24,073 nucleotides of DNA from JASGDB01 sp049841315 (lineage in GTDB: Bacteria; Bacteroidota; Bacteroidia; Flavobacteriales; Weeksellaceae). The stretch is from positions 1 to 24,073 of the forward strand of contig JASGDB010000132.1 of assembly GCA_049841315.1 (NCBI GenBank), read 5' to 3'. Numbering within the stretch: position 1 is the stretch's first letter; every line of letters begins with the position of its first letter. Both the position numbers and the translations under genes were made by a program. Shown here in pieces: positions 16,114-23,905 of the stretch. The notes beneath the pieces are model-generated. The model saw only the letters and a program-made list of their open reading frames with translations. It did not search any database and had not been told where the DNA came from.

Positions 16114-16470
16114 ATGAAAACATTTTTAACATTGATAATGGCTGTTGCTATGAGTTTTACGGCTTTTGCACAAGATATTCAGACAAATATTAAGGAAAAT
16201 CTAAAATATTCGTATGCATATATTTCCATTGAAGGAAAATTATTCTCTAAAAAACTTAATGTAGAAGTTGATTTTGGAGATACCGAAGAACAAATCAAAG
16301 CAGGGCAGGAATATTCAGAAAAATTAACAAATAAAAAATCATTTGCCGCAGTATTAAACTATATGGTTGAAAATAATTTTGAACTTGTTGAAACACTTAC
16401 AAAAACTTCGTCCTATAATGGTTCAGGTGGAACTTCTGGTATTGTTTTTATTATGAGAAAAAAGGAATAA
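16114..16470 (+). CDS. Small exported protein of unknown function
   Basis: This 118-aa protein has a clear signal peptide, MKTFLTLIMAVAMSFTAFAQ, with cleavage probably after Ala19. The mature part of about 100 residues has no family I can name; it contains YAYISIEGKLFSKKLNVEVD, an acidic stretch, and a C-terminal Ser/Gly-rich loop SSYNGSGGTSG before a hydrophobic strand ending MRKKE. The signal peptide and lack of a lipobox Cys suggest a periplasmic or secreted location. It is separated by four bases from the next gene, so they are probably co-transcribed. Codon use is much richer in A/T than in carA and carB, consistent with acquisition. Confidence 0.8.
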   Translation: MKTFLTLIMAVAMSFTAFAQDIQTNIKENLKYSYAYISIEGKLFSKKLNVEVDFGDTEEQIKAGQEYSEKLTNKKSFAAVLNYMVENNFELVETLTKTSSYNGSGGTSGIVFIMRKKE

Positions 16471-16474
16471 AATT

Positions 16475-17200
16475 ATGCATAATATTACATTGATTGGAAC
16501 AAGGCACGAAGAAGCGGGTTTTTGCACATCAGATAAATTATACAAAATATTTGATGTTATAAATCCAGATGTTATATTTGAGGAAATGCCACCTTCTTAT
16601 TTTGATAAATATTATGTAACTAATACTCGTGAAAATTTAGAATCAAGTGCCATTAAAAAATATTTAGAGCATCATAATATCAAACATATTCCGGTTGATT
16701 CTGAAGATATTCCACCAGAATCTTTTTTTACAGAGGTTGAAAATTTGCATAAACAGATAGAAAATCTTAATGATATTAATGGTTTCAATTATAGAAAATT
16801 TGTTGATGAAAATAGTTTAAATATTAAACTATTTGGTTTCCAATATATAAATAGTGATGTTGCTATAAAATATTGTGAGATAATAGATAATTCAATAAAA
16901 AATGGTTTACAAACTATAAACGATGAAAAACTTTTTCGAGCATATCAAAATTGGCAAGATGTTATTATTGAAATGCGTGAAAATAAAATGATTCAAAATA
17001 TTTATAATTACAGTAAAGAAAATGATTTTGATAGAGCCGTTTTTACAATTGGTTTTTCACATAGAAAATCATTAATGCAAAAAATTTCTGAATACCAGAA
17101 AAACTCTGATGTTAAGTTAAATTGGATATTTTATCACAATATTGCTCAATTTTATAACGATGAAATCATTGCGTTTAATGAAAATAATTTAAGTTGTTGA
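16475..17200 (+). CDS. TraB/GumN-like (EreA-ChaN fold) protein, uncharacterised
   Basis: This 241-aa protein has no signal peptide. Its N-terminus, ITLIGTRHEEAG at residues 4-15, then NPDVIFEEMPPSYFD, and a late GFSHRKS at 193-199, recall the GTxH ... EE ... GxxH pattern of TraB/PrgY, GumN and ChaN-like proteins, which may bind metal. The match is by motif order only, so the family call is tentative and no substrate is implied. The gene is strongly AT-rich (for example 12 G/C in the 60 bases from 16801, against 22 in 60 from 17881 in carB). The stop codon TGA at 17198 is inside a repeat remnant that ends the AT-rich block. Confidence 0.7.
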   Translation: MHNITLIGTRHEEAGFCTSDKLYKIFDVINPDVIFEEMPPSYFDKYYVTNTRENLESSAIKKYLEHHNIKHIPVDSEDIPPESFFTEVENLHKQIENLNDINGFNYRKFVDENSLNIKLFGFQYINSDVAIKYCEIIDNSIKNGLQTINDEKLFRAYQNWQDVIIEMRENKMIQNIYNYSKENDFDRAVFTIGFSHRKSLMQKISEYQKNSDVKLNWIFYHNIAQFYNDEIIAFNENNLSC

Positions 17201-17220
17201 GATTCCTACGGAATGACAAA
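17198..17220. repeat. Right-end fragment of the GTCATTGCGAG-type repeat
   Basis: GAGATTCC-TACGGAATGACAAA at 17199-17220 matches the right-hand ending of this repeat family and corresponds to 16053-16081. No left half accompanies it. It overlaps the stop codon of the TraB-like gene and marks the boundary where composition returns to that of the core genes. Confidence 0.6.
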
Positions 17221-17247
17221 AGCAACACAAAAATAAAAAACAAAAAT

Positions 17248-17287
17248 GTAGATTGTTACATTGGTAAATTGCTACATTGTTACATTG
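17248..17287 (+). repeat. Five tandem degenerate octamers before carB
   Basis: Consecutive units GTAGATTG, TTACATTG, GTAAATTG, CTACATTG and TTACATTG fit the pattern NTANATTG. The array ends five bases before the carB ATG at 17293. It would lie in the 5' leader, and unit number could vary between strains. Confidence 0.8.
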
Positions 17288-17292
17288 AATTT

Positions 17293-20200
17293 ATGAAAAG
17301 AACAGACATAAAAACAATTTTAGTTATCGGTTCCGGCCCGATTATTATCGGACAGGCGGCGGAATTCGATTATTCGGGAACGCAGGCGTGTTTGTCGCTG
17401 CGTGAGGAAGGTTACAAGGTAATCCTCATCAATTCCAATCCGGCAACGATAATGACGGACGTGGAAATTGCCGATAAAGTGTATATCGAGCCGATTTCTC
17501 TGGAATTTGTTTCCAGAATTATCCGCAAAGAAAGACCCGATGCACTTTTGCCGACTTTGGGCGGACAAACCGGACTGAATATGGCGGTAGAATTGCAGAA
17601 ATCCGGAATTTTGGAAGAATGCAAAGTGGAAGTTTTGGGAACGAAACTCTCGGCGATTAATCAGGCGGAAGACCGCGATTTGTTTCGGGAATTGATGCGG
17701 GAACTCGGCGAACCCGTTCCCGAATCCGACATTGTAAATACGGTAGAAGGAGCGTTAAATTTTGCCGAAAACATCGGTTATCCCGTAATTGTGCGTCCTG
17801 CGTTTACAATGGGCGGAACAGGCGGAGGAATTGCGACGAGTGAAATCGAACTTCGGGAAATTGCGGAACTCGGACTGAAATATTCGCCTGTAACGCAGTG
17901 TCTGATTGAAAAATCCATTGCAGGTTTTAAAGAAATCGAATACGAAGTAATGCGGGATTCCAACGACAATGCGATTGTGGTCTGCAATATGGAAAACATC
18001 GACCCTGTCGGCGTTCACACCGGAGATTCTATTGTGGTTGCTCCGTCGCAGACACTTTCCGACAGAGAATATCAACTTTTGAGAAATGCTTCGCTGAAAA
18101 TTATCAGAGCATTGAAAATTGAAGGCGGCTGCAACGTTCAACTCGCTCTCGACCCGCATTCTTTCAATTATTATATCATCGAAGTGAATCCGCGTGTTTC
18201 GCGTTCATCGGCTTTGGCGAGTAAAGCGACCGGTTATCCGATTGCGAAAATTGCGGCGAAAATCGCTGTCGGTTTGACGCTTGACGAAATTATGAATCCC
18301 GTTACAGGAAAGACTTACGCGTGTTTCGAGCCGGCTTTGGATTATGTGGTAACGAAATTTCCGCGTTTCCCTTTCGATAAATTTGAAACTGCCGACAGAC
18401 GCCTTTCTACCCAAATGAAAGCAACGGGCGAAGTAATGGCAATCGGGCGGAATTTTGAGGAGTCGTTGCAGAAAGCCATTCGTTCTTTGGAAGTCGGTTT
18501 AAGACATTTAGGTTTAAAGAAAAAACAGGCAGACCTTTTATTTGCCGAGGAAACCGAAGGTTCGGCGAAATCGGAGATGAGCCAAATTGAGCGTAGAATC
18601 CGAATCTGCGATGATGAAAGACTGTTCATTATCGGCGATGCACTTCGGAGAGGTTACGATTGGGAACAGATTGTGGAATGGAGCAAAATTGATAAATTTT
18701 TCATCTGGAAAATCAAGAAACTGATTGATTTTGAAAAAACCTTGTCAAGGTTGCCAACCTTGACAAGGTTGGAACAGGTAGAACTCATCAGAGAAGCCAA
18801 AAAACTCGGTTTTGCCGACCTGAATATTGCTCATCTTTGGGGAATTTCTCAGCGTGAAGTTTTTAATTTCAGAAAAGAAAACAACGTAATGCCGGTCTAT
18901 AAAATGGTCGATACCTGTGCGGCGGAATTTGAAAGCGAAACGCCGTATTTCTACGGAACTTACGAGGAAGAAAACGAAAGCATTGTTTCGGATAAGGAAA
19001 AAATCATCGTTCTCGGTTCGGGGCCAATCCGAATCGGACAAGGTGTGGAATTCGATTATGCGACGGTGCATTCGGTTTGGGCGATTAAGGAAATGGGTTA
19101 CGAAGCCATTATCATCAACAATAATCCCGAAACGGTTTCTACTGATTTTTCGATTTCGGATAAATTGTATTTTGAACCGTTAGCCGAAGAAGACGTGATG
19201 AACATTATCGAACTCGAAAAACCGAAAGGCGTTGTCGTTCAGTTCGGTGGACAAACGGCGATTAATCTGGCGGACAAACTCGCTTCTCACGGTGTGAAAA
19301 TTCTGGGAACAAGTTTGGAAGATTTGGACAGAGCCGAAAATCGTGACAAATTTGAAAAAGCATTGCAGGAACTCGAAATTCCGCAACCTTTGGGAAAAAC
19401 TTCGACCTCGAAAGAAGAAGCGATTGCCATTGCCAATGAAATCGGTTATCCTGTTTTGGTGCGTCCGAGTTATGTTTTGGGCGGTCGTGCAATGGAAATC
19501 GTTTACAACGAAACCGAACTCGCTCATTATATGGAAAATGCGGTGGAAGCAAGTCCGGAACACCCCGTTCTGATTGACCGTTATTTAACAGGAAAAGAAG
19601 TGGAAGTCGATGCGATTTGCGACGGCGAAACCGTTGTCATTCCGGGAATTATGGAACATATCGAAAGAGCAGGAGTGCATTCGGGAGATTCGATTGCCGT
19701 TTATCCGCCACAGAATTTAACGGAAAAACAAATTCAAACCCTCGAAGATTACACGATAAGATTGGCAAAAGGGCTGAATGTCATTGGTTTGATGAACATT
19801 CAATACGTTTTGTATGAAGGAAATGTTTTTGTGATTGAGGTCAATCCGCGTTCATCGAGAACCGTTCCGTTTTTATCAAAAATTACCGATGTTCCAATGG
19901 CGAAATTAGCCACCAAAGCCATTTTAGGAGCAAGTCTAAAAAATTTAGGCTACCAAAACGGACTCGTTCCGAATAAGGAAGGCGTTTATGTAAAAGTTCC
20001 GGTATTTTCATTTTCAAAATTATCGAAAGTGGATATTTCTCTCGGCCCGGAAATGAAATCCACAGGCGAAGTAATGGGAAAAGATTTAACCCTCGAAAAA
20101 GCGTTGTATAAAGGTTTAATCGGAGCAGGACGGAAAGTGCCGACACACGGAGCAATTCTCTTTACAGTTGCCGACAAACACAAGGAAGAAGCCGTAGAAT

Positions 20201-20523
20201 TGGCGAGAAGATTTTACAATATCGGGTTCAGAATTTGGGCAACCGAAGGAACGGCGAAATATTTTGAAGAAAGAGGAATTAAAACCAAAATCGGTTACAA
20301 AATAGAAGAAAATCCGGAAATCAACCTCATTGATTTAATCCAAAAAGGAAAAGTGCAATACGTTGTAAACACTACCACAAAAGGGAAACAATCCGAAAGA
20401 GACGGTTTCCAAATCCGAAGAATGAGCGTGGAAAACGGCGTTCCGTGTCTGACTTCAATGGATACGGTGGAAGCGATTTTGAAAGTGATTGAGAGTATGA
20501 CGTTTAAAATGGAGGCGATGTAG
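17293..20523 (+). CDS. carB: Carbamoyl-phosphate synthase large subunit
   Basis: This 1076-aa subunit makes carbamoyl phosphate from bicarbonate, ammonia and two ATP. The two homologous synthetase halves open with VIGSGPIIIGQAAEFDYSG (about residue 10) and VLGSGPIRIGQGVEFDYA (about 570), each followed by an ATP-grasp domain. An oligomerisation region lies between them, and an MGS-like allosteric domain runs from about residue 957 to the end. The start is the ATG at 17293 (MKRTDIK); the 33-codon upstream extension would translate the repeat and octamers. Residues 483-493 (TLSRLPTLTRL) are encoded by a 33-bp palindromic element inserted in frame in the oligomerisation region. Frame and motifs are otherwise intact, so the protein is probably functional. 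Confidence 0.97.
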   Translation: MKRTDIKTILVIGSGPIIIGQAAEFDYSGTQACLSLREEGYKVILINSNPATIMTDVEIADKVYIEPISLEFVSRIIRKERPDALLPTLGGQTGLNMAVELQKSGILEECKVEVLGTKLSAINQAEDRDLFRELMRELGEPVPESDIVNTVEGALNFAENIGYPVIVRPAFTMGGTGGGIATSEIELREIAELGLKYSPVTQCLIEKSIAGFKEIEYEVMRDSNDNAIVVCNMENIDPVGVHTGDSIVVAPSQTLSDREYQLLRNASLKIIRALKIEGGCNVQLALDPHSFNYYIIEVNPRVSRSSALASKATGYPIAKIAAKIAVGLTLDEIMNPVTGKTYACFEPALDYVVTKFPRFPFDKFETADRRLSTQMKATGEVMAIGRNFEESLQKAIRSLEVGLRHLGLKKKQADLLFAEETEGSAKSEMSQIERRIRICDDERLFIIGDALRRGYDWEQIVEWSKIDKFFIWKIKKLIDFEKTLSRLPTLTRLEQVELIREAKKLGFADLNIAHLWGISQREVFNFRKENNVMPVYKMVDTCAAEFESETPYFYGTYEEENESIVSDKEKIIVLGSGPIRIGQGVEFDYATVHSVWAIKEMGYEAIIINNNPETVSTDFSISDKLYFEPLAEEDVMNIIELEKPKGVVVQFGGQTAINLADKLASHGVKILGTSLEDLDRAENRDKFEKALQELEIPQPLGKTSTSKEEAIAIANEIGYPVLVRPSYVLGGRAMEIVYNETELAHYMENAVEASPEHPVLIDRYLTGKEVEVDAICDGETVVIPGIMEHIERAGVHSGDSIAVYPPQNLTEKQIQTLEDYTIRLAKGLNVIGLMNIQYVLYEGNVFVIEVNPRSSRTVPFLSKITDVPMAKLATKAILGASLKNLGYQNGLVPNKEGVYVKVPVFSFSKLSKVDISLGPEMKSTGEVMGKDLTLEKALYKGLIGAGRKVPTHGAILFTVADKHKEEAVELARRFYNIGFRIWATEGTAKYFEERGIKTKIGYKIEENPEINLIDLIQKGKVQYVVNTTTKGKQSERDGFQIRRMSVENGVPCLTSMDTVEAILKVIESMTFKMEAM
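18738..18770. repeat. 33-bp modular palindrome, copy 4, inside carB
   Basis: The arms are AACCTT-GTC-AAGGTT and AACCTT-GAC-AAGGTT around GCC, a perfect 15-bp stem with a 3-nt loop. The length is a multiple of three, so the reading frame continues through it. The core is the same as in the intergenic copy at 12356-12388. Confidence 0.9.
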
Positions 20524-20527
20524 CCCG

Positions 20528-20577
20528 CAAATTGCCTTCGCAATTTGTCCCAAAGGGGATAACACTTCTAATACTAA
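20528..20577. repeat. Repeat tail immediately after carB
   Basis: CAAATTG-CCTTCG-CAATTTG (20528-20547) forms a hairpin four bases after the carB stop. It is followed by TCCCAAAGGGGAT and AACACTTCTAATACTAA, matching the sequence at the end of pyrB. It may serve as a 3' end structure. Confidence 0.65.
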
Positions 20578-20616
20578 CTGTTTTTTGGAAATGCTCGTTA
20601 TTTTTTGAAAATAATA

Positions 20617-20768
20617 GCCACGAAGTGGCGGTATCAACAACATAGGGCAACGCCCTATGATTATACGAAATCAAAAAAGGTATAAAGCGACGAAGTCGCG
20701 AAATGTTGGTAGAAAATAGTAAAGTATTAGAAAAAAAAGGCGTGAAGCACCGACATATTGGTGTTTTT
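20617..20768. other. Array of short hairpins, possible composite repeat or structured RNA
   Basis: Successive dyads are GCCA-CGAAG-TGGC (20617), CATAGGGC-AAC-GCCCTATG (20641), GCGA-CGAAG-TCGC (20687), GGCG-TGAAG-CACC (20739, imperfect) and CACC..GGTG (20748-20763) with a T-run to 20768. CAACAT at 20638 can pair with ATGTTG at 20703, enclosing two of the hairpins. Three loops share GAAG. No ORF of note lies in the 289-bp gap between carB and the next gene. Confidence 0.5.
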
Positions 20769-20812
20769 ACTAATCCATAAAAATCCTCCGTCAGAATTTT
20801 TTGGGTTGTACT

Positions 20813-22027
20813 TTATTCATCTTGGTTGTCCAAATTAATTTTTAAGCGACAACCAGGTAGCAATCTGAATATAAATTTCCCACATCTCACCTCGTTTAAA
20901 AACGACCATTCTTTGTATTCTGCACCAATAGCAGGGTCATTTTCAAGACTTTCCTCCCACGTAGATACAACATAATCTTGTTTGAAAAAGTTTTTTATTG
21001 TACCATAATTTATTCTATAATTTTTTGGATAGATTGATTCATAATTTGCTATTTTTCCTGCATTTTGAAAAAACGATAGCATTTCCCGATATTTATTATT
21101 TGTATTTAAATGTAGAAATGTCTCAACTCTGTTAAATGTTAAATTATCATCGTCATTTTGCGAAATCTCATCATAATCATCTAAATTAATCGGTGTGTTC
21201 GTATCAGAAGAAGCAATTAATTCTTTTACAGATTGTATTTTGTCTTTTATTTCATCAATGTAGTTCATTTTTTCAGTACTTGTTTCATTTAACAAACTAT
21301 TGATATTATTCATTTTTTCTGAAGCAGATTGAGAGAGGGAATTGCTAATGTCAGCTTGCGAATCCAAATAATTATTCACAGATTCAGATATTTGAATATT
21401 TTGTTGAGTGGTTAAATTATTATTTTGAACACCAAATCCTTGATTTTTTTCTTTGGTAGCATTTAGTTTTATTTTTTCGGCGGCGGCAGCTTCTGCTTGT
21501 TTTTTTAGTCGTTCATTTTCCTTTTTTAGTGCCAATCTTTGTTGTTCTTGTTGCTTTTTTTCTAAGGATTGTAAACGCTCTTCTTCTTTTCTCGCTATTG
21601 CATTTTGTTCATCTACCCATTTATTATATGCTGATTCATTAAGCTTGGAAATTCTATCATTGCAATTATTTTTCTTATTATCATAGGAGCTGGAAAGACT
21701 ATTATATTTAGACATATATGCTTTATGTGCATCATCAAACTGCTGTTGTGTAGCCGGAACACGAACACCTTTGACATTTTTTAAATGCTGCTCGAAATTT
21801 TCAGTTTTTTCGATTTCGGTTTTGCTTCTTTTACACTGACTGCAATAATATCCACCGGATAAATCCTTTTTTATTTTTTCGTATTCTGAATTCAATGCTT
21901 TTATTTTTGAATCAATTTCAGTCAAATCGTGTGAACATTTTCTATGTTCTGCCCAAGCTACAGAATAATCTTGTGAAAATACTTTTGTGCAAATCAAAAA
22001 AAATGCTAAAAATAAAACTGTTTTCAT
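20813..22027 (-). CDS. Exported coiled-coil protein of unknown function
   Basis: This 404-aa protein has a signal peptide ending KVFSQ (cleavage about residue 18-19). A CxxC pair follows in GGYYCSQCKRSK (Cys62, Cys65), perhaps a metal or disulphide site. A long charged coiled coil spans about residues 140-190 (repeated EEERLQ, KKQQEQQR, KKENERLKKQ patterns). Next comes an Asn/Ser-rich linker, and a C-terminal domain from about 300 ends RLLPGCRLKINL. I do not recognise a family. It starts 12 bp after the stop of the upstream gene at 22040, so the two form an operon. AT-rich composition and lack of house-keeping neighbours suggest accessory DNA. Confidence 0.8.
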   Translation of the reverse strand: MKTVLFLAFFLICTKVFSQDYSVAWAEHRKCSHDLTEIDSKIKALNSEYEKIKKDLSGGYYCSQCKRSKTEIEKTENFEQHLKNVKGVRVPATQQQFDDAHKAYMSKYNSLSSSYDNKKNNCNDRISKLNESAYNKWVDEQNAIARKEEERLQSLEKKQQEQQRLALKKENERLKKQAEAAAAEKIKLNATKEKNQGFGVQNNNLTTQQNIQISESVNNYLDSQADISNSLSQSASEKMNNINSLLNETSTEKMNYIDEIKDKIQSVKELIASSDTNTPINLDDYDEISQNDDDNLTFNRVETFLHLNTNNKYREMLSFFQNAGKIANYESIYPKNYRINYGTIKNFFKQDYVVSTWEESLENDPAIGAEYKEWSFLNEVRCGKFIFRLLPGCRLKINLDNQDE

Positions 22028-22039
22028 GTCATTGATTTT

Positions 22040-23542
22040 TTAAAATTCTGCTAATGCTTTTTCGGAAATGTTTAAATCTCGAGATTCAAAATAAGAAGTA
22101 AGAATCTCTATTTTTTTTATTTGATTGACAATCGAGCCAAGAAGTTTTGGATTCTTTTTGGCATAAAAATCTTTTATCATTTTTTTCAAAACAGTTTTGT
22201 CTTGGGCAAATTTATTTAAAACCGATTTTGAAGTTTCCGGCGAAATGGTTAAAAATCTTAATACTTCCATTGCAACAGGCGAATCCAAATTTTCCAACTG
22301 AACCCCCTCAATTATAAAATCTTGAGAATTTATTTTTTCCTTGATATCCGAAAAAGCCGTTTTCAGATTATTTTGTAATTGATTCGCATTTGCATAAGCA
22401 ACCGTAGAACTCTGAAAAAACGGAGTGTAATCGATGGAATTATTGAAACTTCCTCCGGTTAAAGCTCCACTTGCATTTACGGATTGTAATGCTCCTGTAA
22501 ACGCCATTATTCCTCCATTTAATTTTTGGTTACGAATTTCTCTCGCATTTTCTTCTGCTGCTTTCGCAATTTCTATGAGTTTTGAAAGATTTGCGGAATA
22601 TTCATTGTCTGTTTTTTTCGCTTCTTCGGAATTAATGTAGTTTTCATTCAATTCTGAAGCCAGAAGATAAAGATTTTTCAGTCCATTTCTTTTTTCAGAA
22701 ATTTTATTTTGCAAATCTGAAAGTTGTGTATATGCAATTTTTCTAAATAAAGACCTGTCCCAATCCGTTGTCGAATTTATGTTGGTTGAAGAATATATCG
22801 TGGAAAGATACATTTGAAACGCTTTTTCATATTCTTTGTTATTGTCAAAATAAACTGCATAATTCAGATAATTAACAGGTATCAAAACATTTTGGTAGAG
22901 TGGAAGAACGACTGGTTTTACAACATCTTTTAAATTTTGAGGGACGGTTTTGTTCTTGAAAAAAAACATATCTTTTTCATCGATTTTAGTATAGTGTCCA
23001 TAGATTGATGAAATGCTTTTCAAATCAGGTTTTTTATCCTTGAATTTCAAATTATAGAACGGTCTCAATTCATCATACAAGTCTTTGTTATTGACTTGTA
23101 GTGAAATGTTTTTAGGAAAAAGGTTCTGAATTTTATTTTCCGGAAAGTCAACTCCGTTTCCTTCATTTATTTTGGACGGTTTCCCTTTAAAAATAACTCC
23201 TTCCTCCATCATAAACTCAGTTATCTGATTTGTAAGATTGTCGAGATTATCAGCTTCTATTGATTTGATTTTTTTTCCGCTTTTGTAAAGTATTCCCGAG
23301 AATTTATCGTCTGATGTATTTCCTACGATTGCATACGCATTACTATATGGAAATTCTGCAAGTTCAGCAAAAGGTTTTTTGTTTTCTAATTCCATTTTAG
23401 CAAAAGTTTCTAAAATTGCAAAACTTCTATTGAGGCTTGTTTTAGTGTCAATTATTGGACAGATTCCTATTGTATTTTGGGAATAAACATTAGAAAAGAA
23501 TACTCCAAAAATCAGCACACTTGTTTTTAAAATTGTCTTCAT
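22040..23542 (-). CDS. Exported protein of unknown function, first gene of a two-gene operon
   Basis: This is a 500-aa protein. The frame is open to 23647, but the ATG at 23542 begins a clear signal peptide (MKTILKTSVLIFGVFFSNVYSQ), so the 35-codon extension is unlikely. The mature protein has no family I can name. The central part (FDNNKEYEKAFQMYLSTIY and helical repeats after it) resembles a single TPR-like pair. A small Gly/Ser-rich segment follows (GGIMAFTGALQSVNASGALTGG in pieces), and the C-terminal 100 residues look helical. Co-export with the downstream coiled-coil protein suggests they function together in the periplasm or at the surface, which is inference. Confidence 0.8.
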   Translation of the reverse strand: MKTILKTSVLIFGVFFSNVYSQNTIGICPIIDTKTSLNRSFAILETFAKMELENKKPFAELAEFPYSNAYAIVGNTSDDKFSGILYKSGKKIKSIEADNLDNLTNQITEFMMEEGVIFKGKPSKINEGNGVDFPENKIQNLFPKNISLQVNNKDLYDELRPFYNLKFKDKKPDLKSISSIYGHYTKIDEKDMFFFKNKTVPQNLKDVVKPVVLPLYQNVLIPVNYLNYAVYFDNNKEYEKAFQMYLSTIYSSTNINSTTDWDRSLFRKIAYTQLSDLQNKISEKRNGLKNLYLLASELNENYINSEEAKKTDNEYSANLSKLIEIAKAAEENAREIRNQKLNGGIMAFTGALQSVNASGALTGGSFNNSIDYTPFFQSSTVAYANANQLQNNLKTAFSDIKEKINSQDFIIEGVQLENLDSPVAMEVLRFLTISPETSKSVLNKFAQDKTVLKKMIKDFYAKKNPKLLGSIVNQIKKIEILTSYFESRDLNISEKALAEF

Positions 23543-23650
23543 TTCTTTAAATTTTGTTTTTTTTGCACCTACCTTGGTTACAGTTTTCGGCTTTTCTGTC
23601 CGCAAAACATCGGTAAAACAAAAAGAAAACATGAAGTATAGAAACAAAAA

Positions 23651-23784
23651 ACAGCGTATCTAAATCACGCTGTGAAGTGTGGCTCGGCAAAGCCAATAAA
23701 GAACAACGGAAAAGATACGCCTATCGGCGTACTTTGAAATTCCGTCTTGTTCTTTAATTTGAAATTTTGCCGATTTCACTTCAC
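23651..23784. other. Large nested inverted repeat (hairpin RNA or small non-autonomous element)
   Basis: First comes ACAGCGT (23651) with ACGCTGT (23667). Then a 113-bp nested dyad runs from GTGAAGTG (23672) to CACTTCAC (23777-23784). Inside it are CGGCAAA (23685) with TTTGCCG (23766), AAAGAACAA then CGGAA (23698-23711) with TTCCG and TTGTTCTTT (23740-23755), and an apical TACGCC-TATC-GGCGTA (23716-23731). The pairs are in register, so the whole can fold as one long interrupted hairpin. No ORF is present. Confidence 0.6.
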
Positions 23785-23882
23785 AAGACTTTTTAAAGTA
23801 CCAAATATTTTACTGCCATTGTTTTTAGGCAACGCATAGACAAATGTAAAAATAATTTTGATATGGGAGTGAAGTTTTTTTG

Positions 23883-23890
23883 TAAATTTG
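23883..23890 (+). promoter_or_regulatory. Possible outward plus-strand promoter near the right edge
   Basis: TAAATTTG matches the -7 element TAnnTTTG, with TTTTG at 23856-23860 about 22 bp upstream as a loosely spaced -33. Transcription would run rightwards through the inverted repeats at 23906-24031 and out of the window. Confidence 0.3.
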
Positions 23891-23905
23891 TCTGAAATTT
23901 ATTAA

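Noticed and set aside
17248..17287. CRISPR array
   Set aside because: The units are contiguous 8-mers with no spacers, and no cas genes are in the window.
17194..17292. 33-codon N-terminal extension of carB
   Set aside because: It translates the dispersed-repeat end and the octamer array; the conserved CarB N-terminus begins MKRTDIKTILVIGSGP at 17293.
23543..23647. 35-codon extension of the 22040-23542 gene
   Set aside because: The internal ATG at 23542 is directly followed by a clear signal peptide, which would be buried by the extension.
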